This document shows positions 1 through 5,703 of a stretch of DNA of 5,779 nucleotides, in pieces; the stretch's first letter is position 1; the number at the start of each line of letters is the position of its first letter. The translations under genes and the position numbers were made by a program. The stretch comes from Streptosporangiaceae bacterium (GTDB lineage Bacteria > Actinomycetota > Actinomycetes > Streptosporangiales > Streptosporangiaceae). The stretch covers positions 1-5,779 of the forward strand of contig JASHOI010000675.1 in assembly GCA_030041195.1 (NCBI GenBank), written 5' to 3'. The notes beneath the pieces are model-generated. The model was not told where the DNA came from. It worked only from the letters and a program-made list of their open reading frames with translations, and made no database searches.

Positions 1-1254
1 GGCCAGCAGCTCGGCCAAGGTGGCGCCTCGCCCGCCGAGGTAAAGGTCGAGCCAGTTGTCCGACAGCAGCCGGGTGCCCAGCTCCCAGTCCCCGGCGGTC
101 TGGGCCTGGCGCACCGCCTCCACCGGATGCCCGTGGCCGGCCAGCCACCCGGCGGCAGCGCCGTGCAGCGCGCCCCGCTGCTCCGGCTCGGTGCGGCGCA
201 ATTCCAGCTCAAGCATGTCCGCGAACAGCCGGTGATAGCGGAACCACGACTTATGTGCGTCCAGTGAGACCACGAACGCACCGGCTTGCTCTAGATCCTG
301 CAAGATCCGTTCCCCGCCCGGCCTGCCGGTCAGCGTGTCCGCCAGCGGCCCGGACACCCGGTCCAGTACGGACGTGCGCAGCAGCAGCCGCCGCACCTCC
401 TCGCTCTGCCGGTCCAGCACCTCGGCCACCAGGTACTCGGTGACGGTCCGCTCGGTGCCGGAGAACTCGGCGGCGAACCGCTCCGGGTCCGGGTGCCCGG
501 CCAGCGACAGCGCCGCCAGCCGCAGCCCGGCTGCCCAGCCTTCGGTCCGTCCGTGCAACCGGGCCAGCGCGTCGGCCGGGACGTCCAGCCCGGCCGCGGC
601 GAACAGCGCCCGCGCCTCGGCCAGGCTGAACCGCAGATCGGCCGCACGGATCTCGGTCAGCTCCCCCTCCAGCCGCAGCCGGTGCAGCCCCAGCCGCAGA
701 TCGTGCCGGGTCGCAAGGACGAACCGCAGGTTCTGCGGCGCACGCAGCAGCAACAGCTCCAGCTGGGGCAGCACCTCAGCCGGGTCCAGCAAATGCGCGT
801 CGTCGATCAGCAGCCAGAGCCGGTCTCGCAGCGGGGCCAGATCCTTGAGCAGCCGCTCCACCACCGTCCAGCCGTCGAGATCCGGCGCCGGGGACAGCGG
901 CCGTACCAGCGCGGATCCGGCTGCCGTGCCTCGAAGCGCGTCGGCTACCGCGATCCAGAACCTTCGCGGGTCACGCACCTCGCGGTCCACCGGCACCCAC
1001 CCCGTGTGCCGGTCCAGGCCAGCCTCGGTGATCCAGGACCGCATCAGCACCGTCTTCCCGGTCCCGGCCGGCGCCGACATCTGGACGACGCGTTCCGCTC
1101 CGGCCAGCCGCCGGAACAGCTGGCCGCGCAACACCACTCCGTTTCTGACGGGCTGGGCAGCGGGAACTGCCGGCCGTGGCCTGCCTTCCGGCCTGACCAG
1201 CCGGACCGCCCGATCGGTCGCCGCCGAGCACATCAGGTCGGGCAGGTCACTCAC
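1..1254 (-). CDS. LAL-type (MalT-like) LuxR family regulator, N-terminal part
   Basis: This is the first 418 codons of a large cytoplasmic ATP-binding transcriptional regulator; the gene runs off the left edge, so the TPR-like region and the expected C-terminal LuxR helix-turn-helix are not visible. Read on the minus strand from GTG at 1254-1252, the frame stays open to position 1. Seen: Walker A APAGTGKT at residues 61-68, Walker B LWLLIDDAHLL at 146-156, then the MalT-like family signatures EGWAAGLRLAAL (238-249) and RYHRLFADML (339-348). In MalT-type proteins ATP binding and an effector control oligomerisation and DNA binding; the effector here is unknown. The start is supported by a GGAGAGGAAC Shine-Dalgarno (1259-1268), an in-frame TAG at 1294-1296 and no better start between. 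It is transcribed divergently from the TetR gene with a 123-bp gap. An AfsR/SARP-type or STAND ATPase is less likely given the MalT signatures. Confidence 0.9.
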   Translation of the reverse strand, partial: MSDLPDLMCSAATDRAVRLVRPEGRPRPAVPAAQPVRNGVVLRGQLFRRLAGAERVVQMSAPAGTGKTVLMRSWITEAGLDRHTGWVPVDREVRDPRRFWIAVADALRGTAAGSALVRPLSPAPDLDGWTVVERLLKDLAPLRDRLWLLIDDAHLLDPAEVLPQLELLLLRAPQNLRFVLATRHDLRLGLHRLRLEGELTEIRAADLRFSLAEARALFAAAGLDVPADALARLHGRTEGWAAGLRLAALSLAGHPDPERFAAEFSGTERTVTEYLVAEVLDRQSEEVRRLLLRTSVLDRVSGPLADTLTGRPGGERILQDLEQAGAFVVSLDAHKSWFRYHRLFADMLELELRRTEPEQRGALHGAAAGWLAGHGHPVEAVRQAQTAGDWELGTRLLSDNWLDLYLGGRGATLAELLA

Positions 1255-1332
1255 GACAGTTCCTCTCCGGGCACACGGGTTATCGGAGACGGCCTAGATG
1301 ATTCGCCAGGTATGGCGTGCGACCTATAAGTC

Positions 1333-1361
1333 AAACTATGACGTGCGGCATACTTAGTCAA
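1333..1361 (-). promoter_or_regulatory. Putative housekeeping promoter of the LAL regulator gene
   Basis: On the minus strand there is a -35-like TTGACT (1356-1361), a 17-bp spacer and a -10-like TAGTTT (1333-1338). Spacing and hexamers fit a sigma-70/HrdB type promoter. The predicted transcription start is near 1326, giving a leader of roughly 70 nt before the GTG at 1254. The spacer contains the 16-bp palindrome at 1337-1352, so a bound repressor would block this promoter directly. A second TTGACT at 1329-1334 has only a poor -10 (TACCTG, 1307-1312) downstream. The boxes are seen; promoter activity is inferred. Confidence 0.55.
1337..1352. promoter_or_regulatory. Palindromic putative operator, TATGnCGnnCGnCATA
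   Basis: A 16-bp imperfect palindrome with 12 of 16 positions symmetric (TATG/CATA outer arms, CG/CG inner arms) lies between the divergent genes. It sits in the -35/-10 spacer of the minus-strand promoter and about 26-41 bp upstream of the TetR start codon. Size, symmetry and position suit a TetR-family dimer site controlling both genes. Binding by the adjacent TetR protein is inferred from the usual autoregulation of this family. A partly overlapping GTCA-N5-TGAC repeat (1330-1342) is a weaker alternative. Confidence 0.45.
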
Positions 1362-1365
1362 CGGC

Positions 1366-1377
1366 TACGATGCGATT
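1366..1377 (+). promoter_or_regulatory. TACGAT -10 box for a leaderless tetR transcript
   Basis: TACGAT at 1366-1371 is followed by six bases and then the ATG of the TetR gene. With the usual distance from -10 to transcription start, the mRNA would begin at or next to the A of the ATG. This matches the lack of any Shine-Dalgarno before that ATG, and leaderless mRNAs are common in actinomycetes. No convincing -35 lies 16-19 bp upstream (GTGCGG region), so the promoter may be weak or activator-dependent. Confidence 0.5.
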
Positions 1378-1968
1378 ATGCCGCGCCGCTCCGACAGCCG
1401 CTCCCGGATGATCCACGCCGCCGCGGAACTGTTCCGGGAGCGCGGCTACCACGCCACCGCGTTCTCCGACGTGATCCTGGCCAGCGGCGCACCGCGCGGG
1501 TCAACCTATTTCCATTTCCCCGGCGGCAAGCAGGAACTGGCTCGGGAGGCCATCGCGCTGGCCGGCGACGAAATCGAGCAGATGGTGGCGGCGGCAGCGG
1601 CCCGCAGCGACGGTCCCGGATCGTTCGTGCGCGCGCTCGGCGACATGGTGGCGGCCCGCCTTGAGGGCTCGGGCTACCGCAGCGGATGCGCGATCGCCAC
1701 CATGGTGCTGGAGCTGGCCCCGCAGAGCGAGGAACTCAGCGGCGAGTTCGACAAGGTCTTCGGCCGGTGGCGCCAGGCGCTGGCATGCCAGTTCGAAATC
1801 TGGGGCATCACGGCCGGGCGCGCTGCCGACGTGGGCGACCTGGCCATGTCCGTGTTCGAGGGCGGCCTGGTCGTGAGCCGGGCCGCGCGCCGGATCGACT
1901 CGTTCAGGACCGCGATCGAGGCACTCGCCAAACTCGTCGAGCACGAACCGCGCCTGTCAGCGGATTGA
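1378..1968 (+). CDS. TetR/AcrR family repressor, LmrA/YxaF type
   Basis: This 196-residue protein has the usual TetR length. The N-terminal domain starts with the helix RMIHAAAELFRERGYHATAF (10-29). The helix-turn-helix follows at about 28-47, with recognition segment GAPRGSTYFHF and then PGGKQELAREA. The HFPGGKxELA segment and SGCAIATMVLELAPQSEEL (102-120) in the ligand domain point to the LmrA/YxaF branch, whose known members repress efflux or oxidoreductase genes and release DNA on binding a small aromatic ligand. The start is ATG 1378: the frame meets TGA at 1339 with no ATG, GTG or TTG between, and the gene looks leaderless. It is divergent from the LAL regulator and probably represses itself and that gene (inference). 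The ligand cannot be read from the sequence. An exporter gene lies about 2.4 kb away, but nothing links it directly. Confidence 0.92.
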   Translation: MPRRSDSRSRMIHAAAELFRERGYHATAFSDVILASGAPRGSTYFHFPGGKQELAREAIALAGDEIEQMVAAAAARSDGPGSFVRALGDMVAARLEGSGYRSGCAIATMVLELAPQSEELSGEFDKVFGRWRQALACQFEIWGITAGRAADVGDLAMSVFEGGLVVSRAARRIDSFRTAIEALAKLVEHEPRLSAD

Positions 1969-2004
1969 GCGCAGCCGCCCGGAAACCGTCGCGCTGCCGG
2001 ATCG

Positions 2005-2021
2005 GGTACAACCGGTGTACC
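2005..2021. promoter_or_regulatory. Inverted repeat GGTACA-N5-TGTACC, putative operator
   Basis: Two perfect 6-bp arms, GGTACA (2005-2010) and TGTACC (2016-2021), are separated by ACCGG. A second symmetric element, CCGGT-GT-ACCGG (2012-2023), overlaps the right half. The repeat lies 37 bp past the TetR stop and about 30 bp upstream of the candidate ECF promoter. No T-run follows (an A-run at 2034-2040 does), so it is a poor intrinsic terminator and more likely a regulator-binding site. The regulator is unknown. Confidence 0.4.
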
Positions 2022-2051
2022 GGAAAGACCTCGAAAAAAATCGCGACGCGG

Positions 2052-2078
2052 TGTCGGATCGGCGCTGGGGTGTTCGTA
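2052..2078 (+). promoter_or_regulatory. Candidate ECF42-type promoter upstream of the DGPF gene
   Basis: TGTCGG (2052-2057), a 17-bp spacer and CGTA (2075-2078) resemble the signature I recall for ECF42 sigma factors: TGTCGA at -35 and a CG(A/T)C-like -10. The match is 5 of 6 and 3 of 4. The predicted transcription start is near 2085, leaving a leader of about 50 nt that contains the AGGAG at 2120-2124. In this family the sigma factor is known to drive adjacent DGPF genes, so this is the expected place. The motif is short and the assignment rests on context. Confidence 0.45.
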
Positions 2079-2134
2079 GCACGGGTGAGCGGCCGCCCAC
2101 GAGGGGTGCCCCGAAGCACAGGAGATGATCGGCG

Positions 2135-2458
2135 ATGCAGTACCTGGTTTCCGTGATCTACGACGCGGCCGACCTCGCCACCCCGGAGGAGATGGCGGCC
2201 ATCCACGCGTTCAACGAACGGCTCCAGGCGGAGGGCCACTGGGTCTTCGCCGGCGGCCTCGCGGCGCCCAGCTCGGCGACCGTCATCGACAACCGGGGCG
2301 AGGAGGCGATCGTCACCGACGGGCCGTTCCTGGAGTCGAAGGAGTACCTCGCCGGGTTGTGGATCATGGAGGCCGCCGACCTCGACGAGATGCTCAAGCT
2401 CGCCGCCGAAGGGTCGAAGGCCTGCAACCGGAAGCTCGAGGTGCGGCCGTTCCAGTGA
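2135..2458 (+). CDS. DGPF-motif YCII-related protein (ECF42 partner)
   Basis: This small cytoplasmic protein of 107 residues has the normal length for the YCII/DGPF family. It begins with the beta strand MQYLVSVIYD, carries the family-naming DGPF motif at residues 62-65 (TDGPFLESKEYLAG), then GLWIMEAADLDEML, and ends in the typical ACNRKLEVRPF. Such proteins adopt a dimeric ferredoxin-like alpha/beta fold. Their biochemical role is unsettled, and they are often encoded beside ECF sigma factors as likely targets or partners. The start is ATG 2135, with AGGAG at 2120-2124 ten bases upstream. The stop codon overlaps the sigma factor's GTG start (GTGA), implying translational coupling and matched synthesis. 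The product is soluble, with no signal peptide or membrane segment. Confidence 0.93.
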   Translation: MQYLVSVIYDAADLATPEEMAAIHAFNERLQAEGHWVFAGGLAAPSSATVIDNRGEEAIVTDGPFLESKEYLAGLWIMEAADLDEMLKLAAEGSKACNRKLEVRPFQ

Positions 2459-3687
2459 ACAGGGCCGGCGTGCTGGAGGCGATCACCGACGCGCACCGCG
2501 AGGAGTGGGCGCGGGTGGTCGCCTCCCTGGCCAGGCGTTTCGGTGACCTCGACATCGCCGAGGAGGCTGCGGCCGAGGCGTTCGCGGCCGCCGTCGAGCG
2601 GTGGCCGGACGGCGGCGTGCCGCCCAGCCCCGGCGCCTGGCTGACCACGACCGCCACCCGCAAGGCCATCGATCGGATCCGGCGCGAGAACAAGCGCGAC
2701 GGCAAGCATAAGGAGGCCCAGCTGCTCCACGACGACGACCCGCCCGGGCCTGCCGGCGTCATCGGCGACGAGCGGCTCCGGCTGATCTTCACCTGCTGCC
2801 ACCCGGCGCTGGCGATGCAGACCCGCGTGGCGCTGACGCTGCGCCTGGTCGCCGGCCTGACCGTGCCGGAGATCGCCCGCGCCTTCCTGGTGGCGCCGGC
2901 CACCATGGAGCAGCGGATCACCCGCGCGAAGGCCAAGATCAAGGCGGCACGCATCCCCTACCGGGTGCCCTCCGCTGAGGACCTCCCGGCACGCGTGTCC
3001 GGCGTCCTGGCCGTCCTGTTCCTCGTGTTCAACGAGGGCTACCTGGCGACCGGCCCCGGCACCGATCCGGTACGTCACGACCTGACCGCCGAGGCGATCC
3101 GGCTCACCCGCCTGATCCGTGCCCTCATGCCCGACAACGGTGAGGTGGCCGGGCTGCTCGCGCTGATGCTGCTGACCGAGGCTCGCCGCACCGCCCGGGT
3201 TTCGGGCAGCGGCGAACTGGTCCGGATCGACGAGCAAGACCGTGGCGCGTGGGACGCGGCGCTGATCGCCGAGGGCCACCGGCTGGTGCGCGAGCGCCTG
3301 GCCGCCGGCGCCGCCCCGGGCCGTTACCAGATCCTCGCCGCGATCAGCGCCGTGCACACCTCCGCACCCGACGCACGCGACACCGACTGGACGCAGGTCC
3401 TCGCCCTCTACGACCAGCTCGCCCGCCTCGACCCCTCGCCGGTCATCGCCCTCAACCGCGCGATCGCGGTCGCCGAGCTCGACGGCCCGGAGGTGGCGCT
3501 GGCGGCCGTCGACCGTCTCGGCGACAGGCTGGCCGGCTATCACGTCTACCACGCGACCCGCGCCGACCTGCTGCGCCGGCTGGGCCGCAGCCAAAACTCG
3601 CGCGCGGCCTACGACAAAGCCATCGAGCTGGCGGGCAACACCGCCGAGATCGCTTACCTGACACGCCGCCGCGACCAGCTGAGGTAG
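2455..3687 (+). CDS. ECF42-like RNA polymerase sigma factor with long C-terminal extension
   Basis: This 410-residue protein is about twice the length of a plain ECF sigma factor. Sigma region 2 covers about residues 12-80 (DIAEEAAAEAFAAAVERW, then GAWLTTTATRKAIDRIRR). Region 4 covers about 106-165, with LRLIFTCCHPALA (108-120), LTVPEIARAFLVAPATM and QRITRAKAKI. After IPYRVPSAEDLPAR comes the family hallmark VLFLVFNEGYLATGP (187-201), then a helical TPR-like extension to the end with ALNRAIAVAELDGPEVALAAVD (332-353) and YHATRADLLRRLGR (365-378). This layout and the DGPF neighbour identify group ECF42. In that group the extension is needed for activity, and no anti-sigma factor is normally present; none is encoded here. 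The start is GTG 2455, overlapping the DGPF stop. An ATG at 2125 in the same frame is rejected because the extra codons translate the DGPF gene out of frame. Confidence 0.94.
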   Translation: MNRAGVLEAITDAHREEWARVVASLARRFGDLDIAEEAAAEAFAAAVERWPDGGVPPSPGAWLTTTATRKAIDRIRRENKRDGKHKEAQLLHDDDPPGPAGVIGDERLRLIFTCCHPALAMQTRVALTLRLVAGLTVPEIARAFLVAPATMEQRITRAKAKIKAARIPYRVPSAEDLPARVSGVLAVLFLVFNEGYLATGPGTDPVRHDLTAEAIRLTRLIRALMPDNGEVAGLLALMLLTEARRTARVSGSGELVRIDEQDRGAWDAALIAEGHRLVRERLAAGAAPGRYQILAAISAVHTSAPDARDTDWTQVLALYDQLARLDPSPVIALNRAIAVAELDGPEVALAAVDRLGDRLAGYHVYHATRADLLRRLGRSQNSRAAYDKAIELAGNTAEIAYLTRRRDQLR

Positions 3688-3713
3688 CGATTCGCGCTAA
3701 AGTCCAGGCAAGC

Positions 3714-3720
3714 AAGGAGG
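3714..3720 (+). promoter_or_regulatory. Strong Shine-Dalgarno of the PRC-barrel gene
   Basis: AAGGAGG lies five bases before ATG 3726 and is the best ribosome binding site in the window. It fixes the start of the PRC-barrel gene against the much longer open frame that extends upstream inside the sigma gene. It also suggests efficient independent translation rather than coupling to the sigma gene 38 bp upstream. Confidence 0.85.
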
Positions 3721-3725
3721 CTGCC

Positions 3726-4358
3726 ATGGCAGAGGAGACACCGTTCACGATCGGGGCCGACGCCAGCTGCACCGACGGGGTCTGCGGGCAGGTGAGCCGC
3801 GTGGTCGTTGACCCGGTCGCCCGGGCGGTCACCCATCTTGTGGTCAAACCGGCGCACGGGCATGACCTCGGCCGGCTTGTTCCGCTCAGCCTTGTCGACG
3901 CCTCGGCAGGCCAGATCCGGCTCCGCTGCACCCGGGAGGAATTCGAGAGGCTGGAACGCGGCGAGGAGAGGCACTTCCTGCCGGGCGGCAGCCCGTACCC
4001 GGGCTACCACGCCGACCAGGTACTGGAAATGGCCCACTACGGCCTGCGCTCGTACCTGGGCCAGCCCGGCGATAACGTCACCTACGACGCCGTCCCCGTC
4101 GGAGAGGTGGCCGTGCGCCGCGGCGACTTCGTCTTCGCCACCGACGGCGACATCGGGCAGGTGCAGGGGCTGGTCATCGACCCGGCCAGTCAGCACGTGA
4201 CCCACGTGCTCCTTCAGGAGGGACACCTGTGGGGCCGCAAGGAAGTGGCGATTCCGATCGGCGCCGTCACCAGGCTCGACGACGGTATCCGGCTCAGCTT
4301 GACCAAGCAGCAGGTGCAGGACCTGCCCCCGGTAGACATCGACCATCCCGGCAGGTAA
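3726..4358 (+). CDS. Protein with two PRC-barrel domains
   Basis: This soluble protein of 210 residues is built of two related PRC-barrel halves. The first (about 7-75) contains DGVCGQVSRVVVDP, AVTHLVVKPAH, GRLVPLSLVDA and IRLRCT. The second (about 126-200) repeats the order with DGDIGQVQGLVIDP, HVTHVLLQEGH, VAIPIGAVTRL and IRLSLT. The linker holds FLPGGSPYPGYH and GLRSYLGQPGDNVTYDAVPVGEV. PRC barrels occur in RimM and in photosynthetic reaction-centre H subunits, where they bind proteins. Stand-alone actinobacterial versions are often called stress-related without a proven function. A CX4C pair (Cys15, Cys20) and Cys68 are present. No signal peptide or membrane segment is seen. It follows the sigma gene by 38 bp on the same strand, so read-through is possible; a TAAAGT at 3698-3703 might be a separate -10, but no -35 supports it. 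It converges on the MFS gene. Confidence 0.9.
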   Translation: MAEETPFTIGADASCTDGVCGQVSRVVVDPVARAVTHLVVKPAHGHDLGRLVPLSLVDASAGQIRLRCTREEFERLERGEERHFLPGGSPYPGYHADQVLEMAHYGLRSYLGQPGDNVTYDAVPVGEVAVRRGDFVFATDGDIGQVQGLVIDPASQHVTHVLLQEGHLWGRKEVAIPIGAVTRLDDGIRLSLTKQQVQDLPPVDIDHPGR

Positions 4359-4360
4359 GA

Positions 4361-4384
4361 CCCGGGCCATCATCCAGCGCCGGG
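4361..4384. terminator. Weak hairpin between convergent genes
   Basis: CCCGG (4361-4365) and CCGGG (4380-4384) can pair around a 14-nt loop within the 30 bp separating the two convergent stop codons. No T-run follows on either strand, so it is not a standard intrinsic terminator. Actinomycete terminators often lack a U-tract, which is the only reason to list it. Confidence 0.22.
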
Positions 4385-4388
4385 CACT

Positions 4389-5696
4389 TTACTCAGCCAG
4401 GGCCGGGGCGGGGCTGTGCGGCGGCGGATCGGGCGCCGACCGGTAGGTCAGCAGCGCCGGGATCGCCAGGCCGATCAGCGCGGCGCCGGCCAGCACCGAC
4501 AGCCCGCCGCTGACCGCGCTGGTGGTGGGCGACGTGAGCGAGGCCACGGCGCCGGCGCGGAAGTTGCCGAGTGCGGGGGCGCCGGCGCCCACGGCGAACT
4601 CGACCGCCGAGATCCGGCCGCGCAGATTGTCGGGGGTCAGGCCCTGGACCAGCGCGGTGCGCAGCACCACCGAGGTGACGTCGGCGGCGCCGGCGAAGGC
4701 CAGGCTGAGCAACGCCAGCCAGAACGAGCCGGACCAGCCGAAGGCTGCCAGGCCGGCGCCCCAGGCCGCCCCGGCCACCAGCATGCCGAGGCCCTGGCGC
4801 CGGACCCTGCTGGCCGGGCCGGACAGGGCCGAGCCGAGCAGGCCGCCGGCGGACACCGCGCTGATCATCAGCCCGAGGGTTTGCGCGTGGCCGCCGAAGC
4901 GCTCGGCGTTGATCGCGGGGAACAGCGCGATGGGCATGCCGAGGAGAACGGCGCTCGTGTCGGCCAGGAGCGCGCCCAGAATCATCCGCCGGCTGACGAT
5001 GAACCGGAGGCCTTCGCCGATGGAGCGCAGGCCCGGCCGGGCGTCATGGCCCGGTGCCCGCATCCTCGGCAGCCGGGCTATCGCATAAAGCGAGGAAGTG
5101 AAGCTGACCGCGTCGAGCAGATAGCAGACCTTGAGGCCAAACGCTGCGGTGATGACGCCGGCCAGAGACGGGCCGATCAAAATGCTGCCGTGCATGACGA
5201 GGGTCTGCAGCGCGGCCCCGGCGGACAACTGGTCGCTGCGCAGCAGGGTCGGCATGAACGTCCGGCGGGCCGGCGAAGACACGCCGGCGACCGCGCCCTG
5301 CACGCCCACGAGGAGGTAGAGCAGCCAGACCCGGTCCAGGCCCGCGAACGCCTGGGCGGCGAGCGTCGCCGAGACCGCCGTCTGGATGACGTTGGCGATC
5401 AGCGCGGTCTTTCGCCGGTCGAGGGCGTCCGCGAGCGGGCCGCTCAGCAGCGCGGCCACGATCATCGGCACCCCGGCCGCCAGCTCGACGATCCCGACGT
5501 TGAGCGAGCTCCTGGTCAGCTCGTACACCTGGAGGAGCACCGCGTAGTTCGTCATCTGGCCGCCGATGCCAGACAGGGCGCTGCCGATCAGGAGGCGGCG
5601 GAACGCCACCGATTCCCGCAGTGGCGTGATGTCTACCAGCAGCCTGGAGAACAACTGGGCCGGGTGCCTCTTGGATTTCCCCGTCGTTTTGGCCAC
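4389..5696 (-). CDS. MFS transporter, MFS_3/EntS-like exporter
   Basis: This inner-membrane protein of 435 residues fits a 12-helix proton-driven major facilitator. Seen: a basic cytoplasmic N-terminus (about 1-30), the family-typical entry LRESVAFRRLLIGSALSGIGGQM (26-48), and MFS motif A between helices 2 and 3 (GPLADALDRRK, 86-96). A degenerate copy in the second half (GPASRVRRQG, 293-302) follows a long central loop (about 208-235). Hydrophobic segments include 71-86, 97-118, 123-139, 168-187, 237-260, 273-292, 303-320, 325-345 and 396-416. The tail PDPPPHSPAPALAE is proline-rich. Relatives include enterobactin and macrolide exporters; the substrate here is unknown. The start GTG 5696 has no Shine-Dalgarno and probably begins a leaderless mRNA behind TACGAT. 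An in-frame TGA lies just upstream in the AT-rich region, with no ATG, GTG or TTG between. It is convergent with the PRC-barrel gene and has no partner on its strand here. Confidence 0.9.
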   Translation of the reverse strand: MAKTTGKSKRHPAQLFSRLLVDITPLRESVAFRRLLIGSALSGIGGQMTNYAVLLQVYELTRSSLNVGIVELAAGVPMIVAALLSGPLADALDRRKTALIANVIQTAVSATLAAQAFAGLDRVWLLYLLVGVQGAVAGVSSPARRTFMPTLLRSDQLSAGAALQTLVMHGSILIGPSLAGVITAAFGLKVCYLLDAVSFTSSLYAIARLPRMRAPGHDARPGLRSIGEGLRFIVSRRMILGALLADTSAVLLGMPIALFPAINAERFGGHAQTLGLMISAVSAGGLLGSALSGPASRVRRQGLGMLVAGAAWGAGLAAFGWSGSFWLALLSLAFAGAADVTSVVLRTALVQGLTPDNLRGRISAVEFAVGAGAPALGNFRAGAVASLTSPTTSAVSGGLSVLAGAALIGLAIPALLTYRSAPDPPPHSPAPALAE

Positions 5697-5703
5697 GGGC
5701 TGA

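Larger units (their letters stand above)
1327..1361. repeat. Direct repeat T(A/T)AGTCAA, two copies 27 bp apart
   Basis: TAAGTCAA at 1327-1334 and TTAGTCAA at 1354-1361 flank the 16-bp palindrome. Each reads TTGACT on the minus strand, so each could serve as a -35 box, and only the distal one has a good -10 at the right distance. They could instead be tandem half-sites for the LAL regulator, since LuxR-type proteins can use repeated sites. The repeat is seen; any binding role is inference. Confidence 0.35.

Noticed and set aside
335..1329. Plus-strand open frames of 320 and 278 codons opposite the LAL gene
   Set aside because: They are rich in Ser, Arg, Pro and Gln with no domain pattern and mirror the codon bias of the minus-strand gene, which has clear Walker and MalT-type motifs.
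2005..2040. Inverted repeat plus A-run as an intrinsic terminator of tetR
   Set aside because: A plus-strand terminator needs a T-run after the hairpin; here A residues follow, and the short arms favour a protein-binding site.
2103..2112. GGGG-TG-CCCC palindrome upstream of the DGPF Shine-Dalgarno, considered as a riboswitch or attenuator stem
   Set aside because: The loop is too small for the full stem and there is no alternative pairing partner or T-run; such GC palindromes are frequent by chance at this base composition.
2125..2454. ATG 2125 extension that would make the sigma factor 520 residues
   Set aside because: The extra 110 codons are the DGPF gene read out of frame; the sigma homology begins right after GTG 2455, and the ATG lies within the Shine-Dalgarno region of the DGPF gene.
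2158..3594. Minus-strand open frame of 478 codons across the DGPF and sigma genes
   Set aside because: It is the antisense shadow of two well-supported genes, has low-complexity composition with no recognisable domain, and spans a gene boundary.
3675..3703. Separate promoter for the PRC-barrel gene using TAAAGT at 3698-3703
   Set aside because: No -35-like hexamer is found 16-19 bp upstream; the -10 match alone is too weak to annotate.
3249..3725. Upstream extension of the PRC-barrel frame into the sigma gene
   Set aside because: The added segment is Arg/Pro-rich sigma-gene shadow; AAGGAGG five bases before ATG 3726 and the domain start at that methionine fix the true start.
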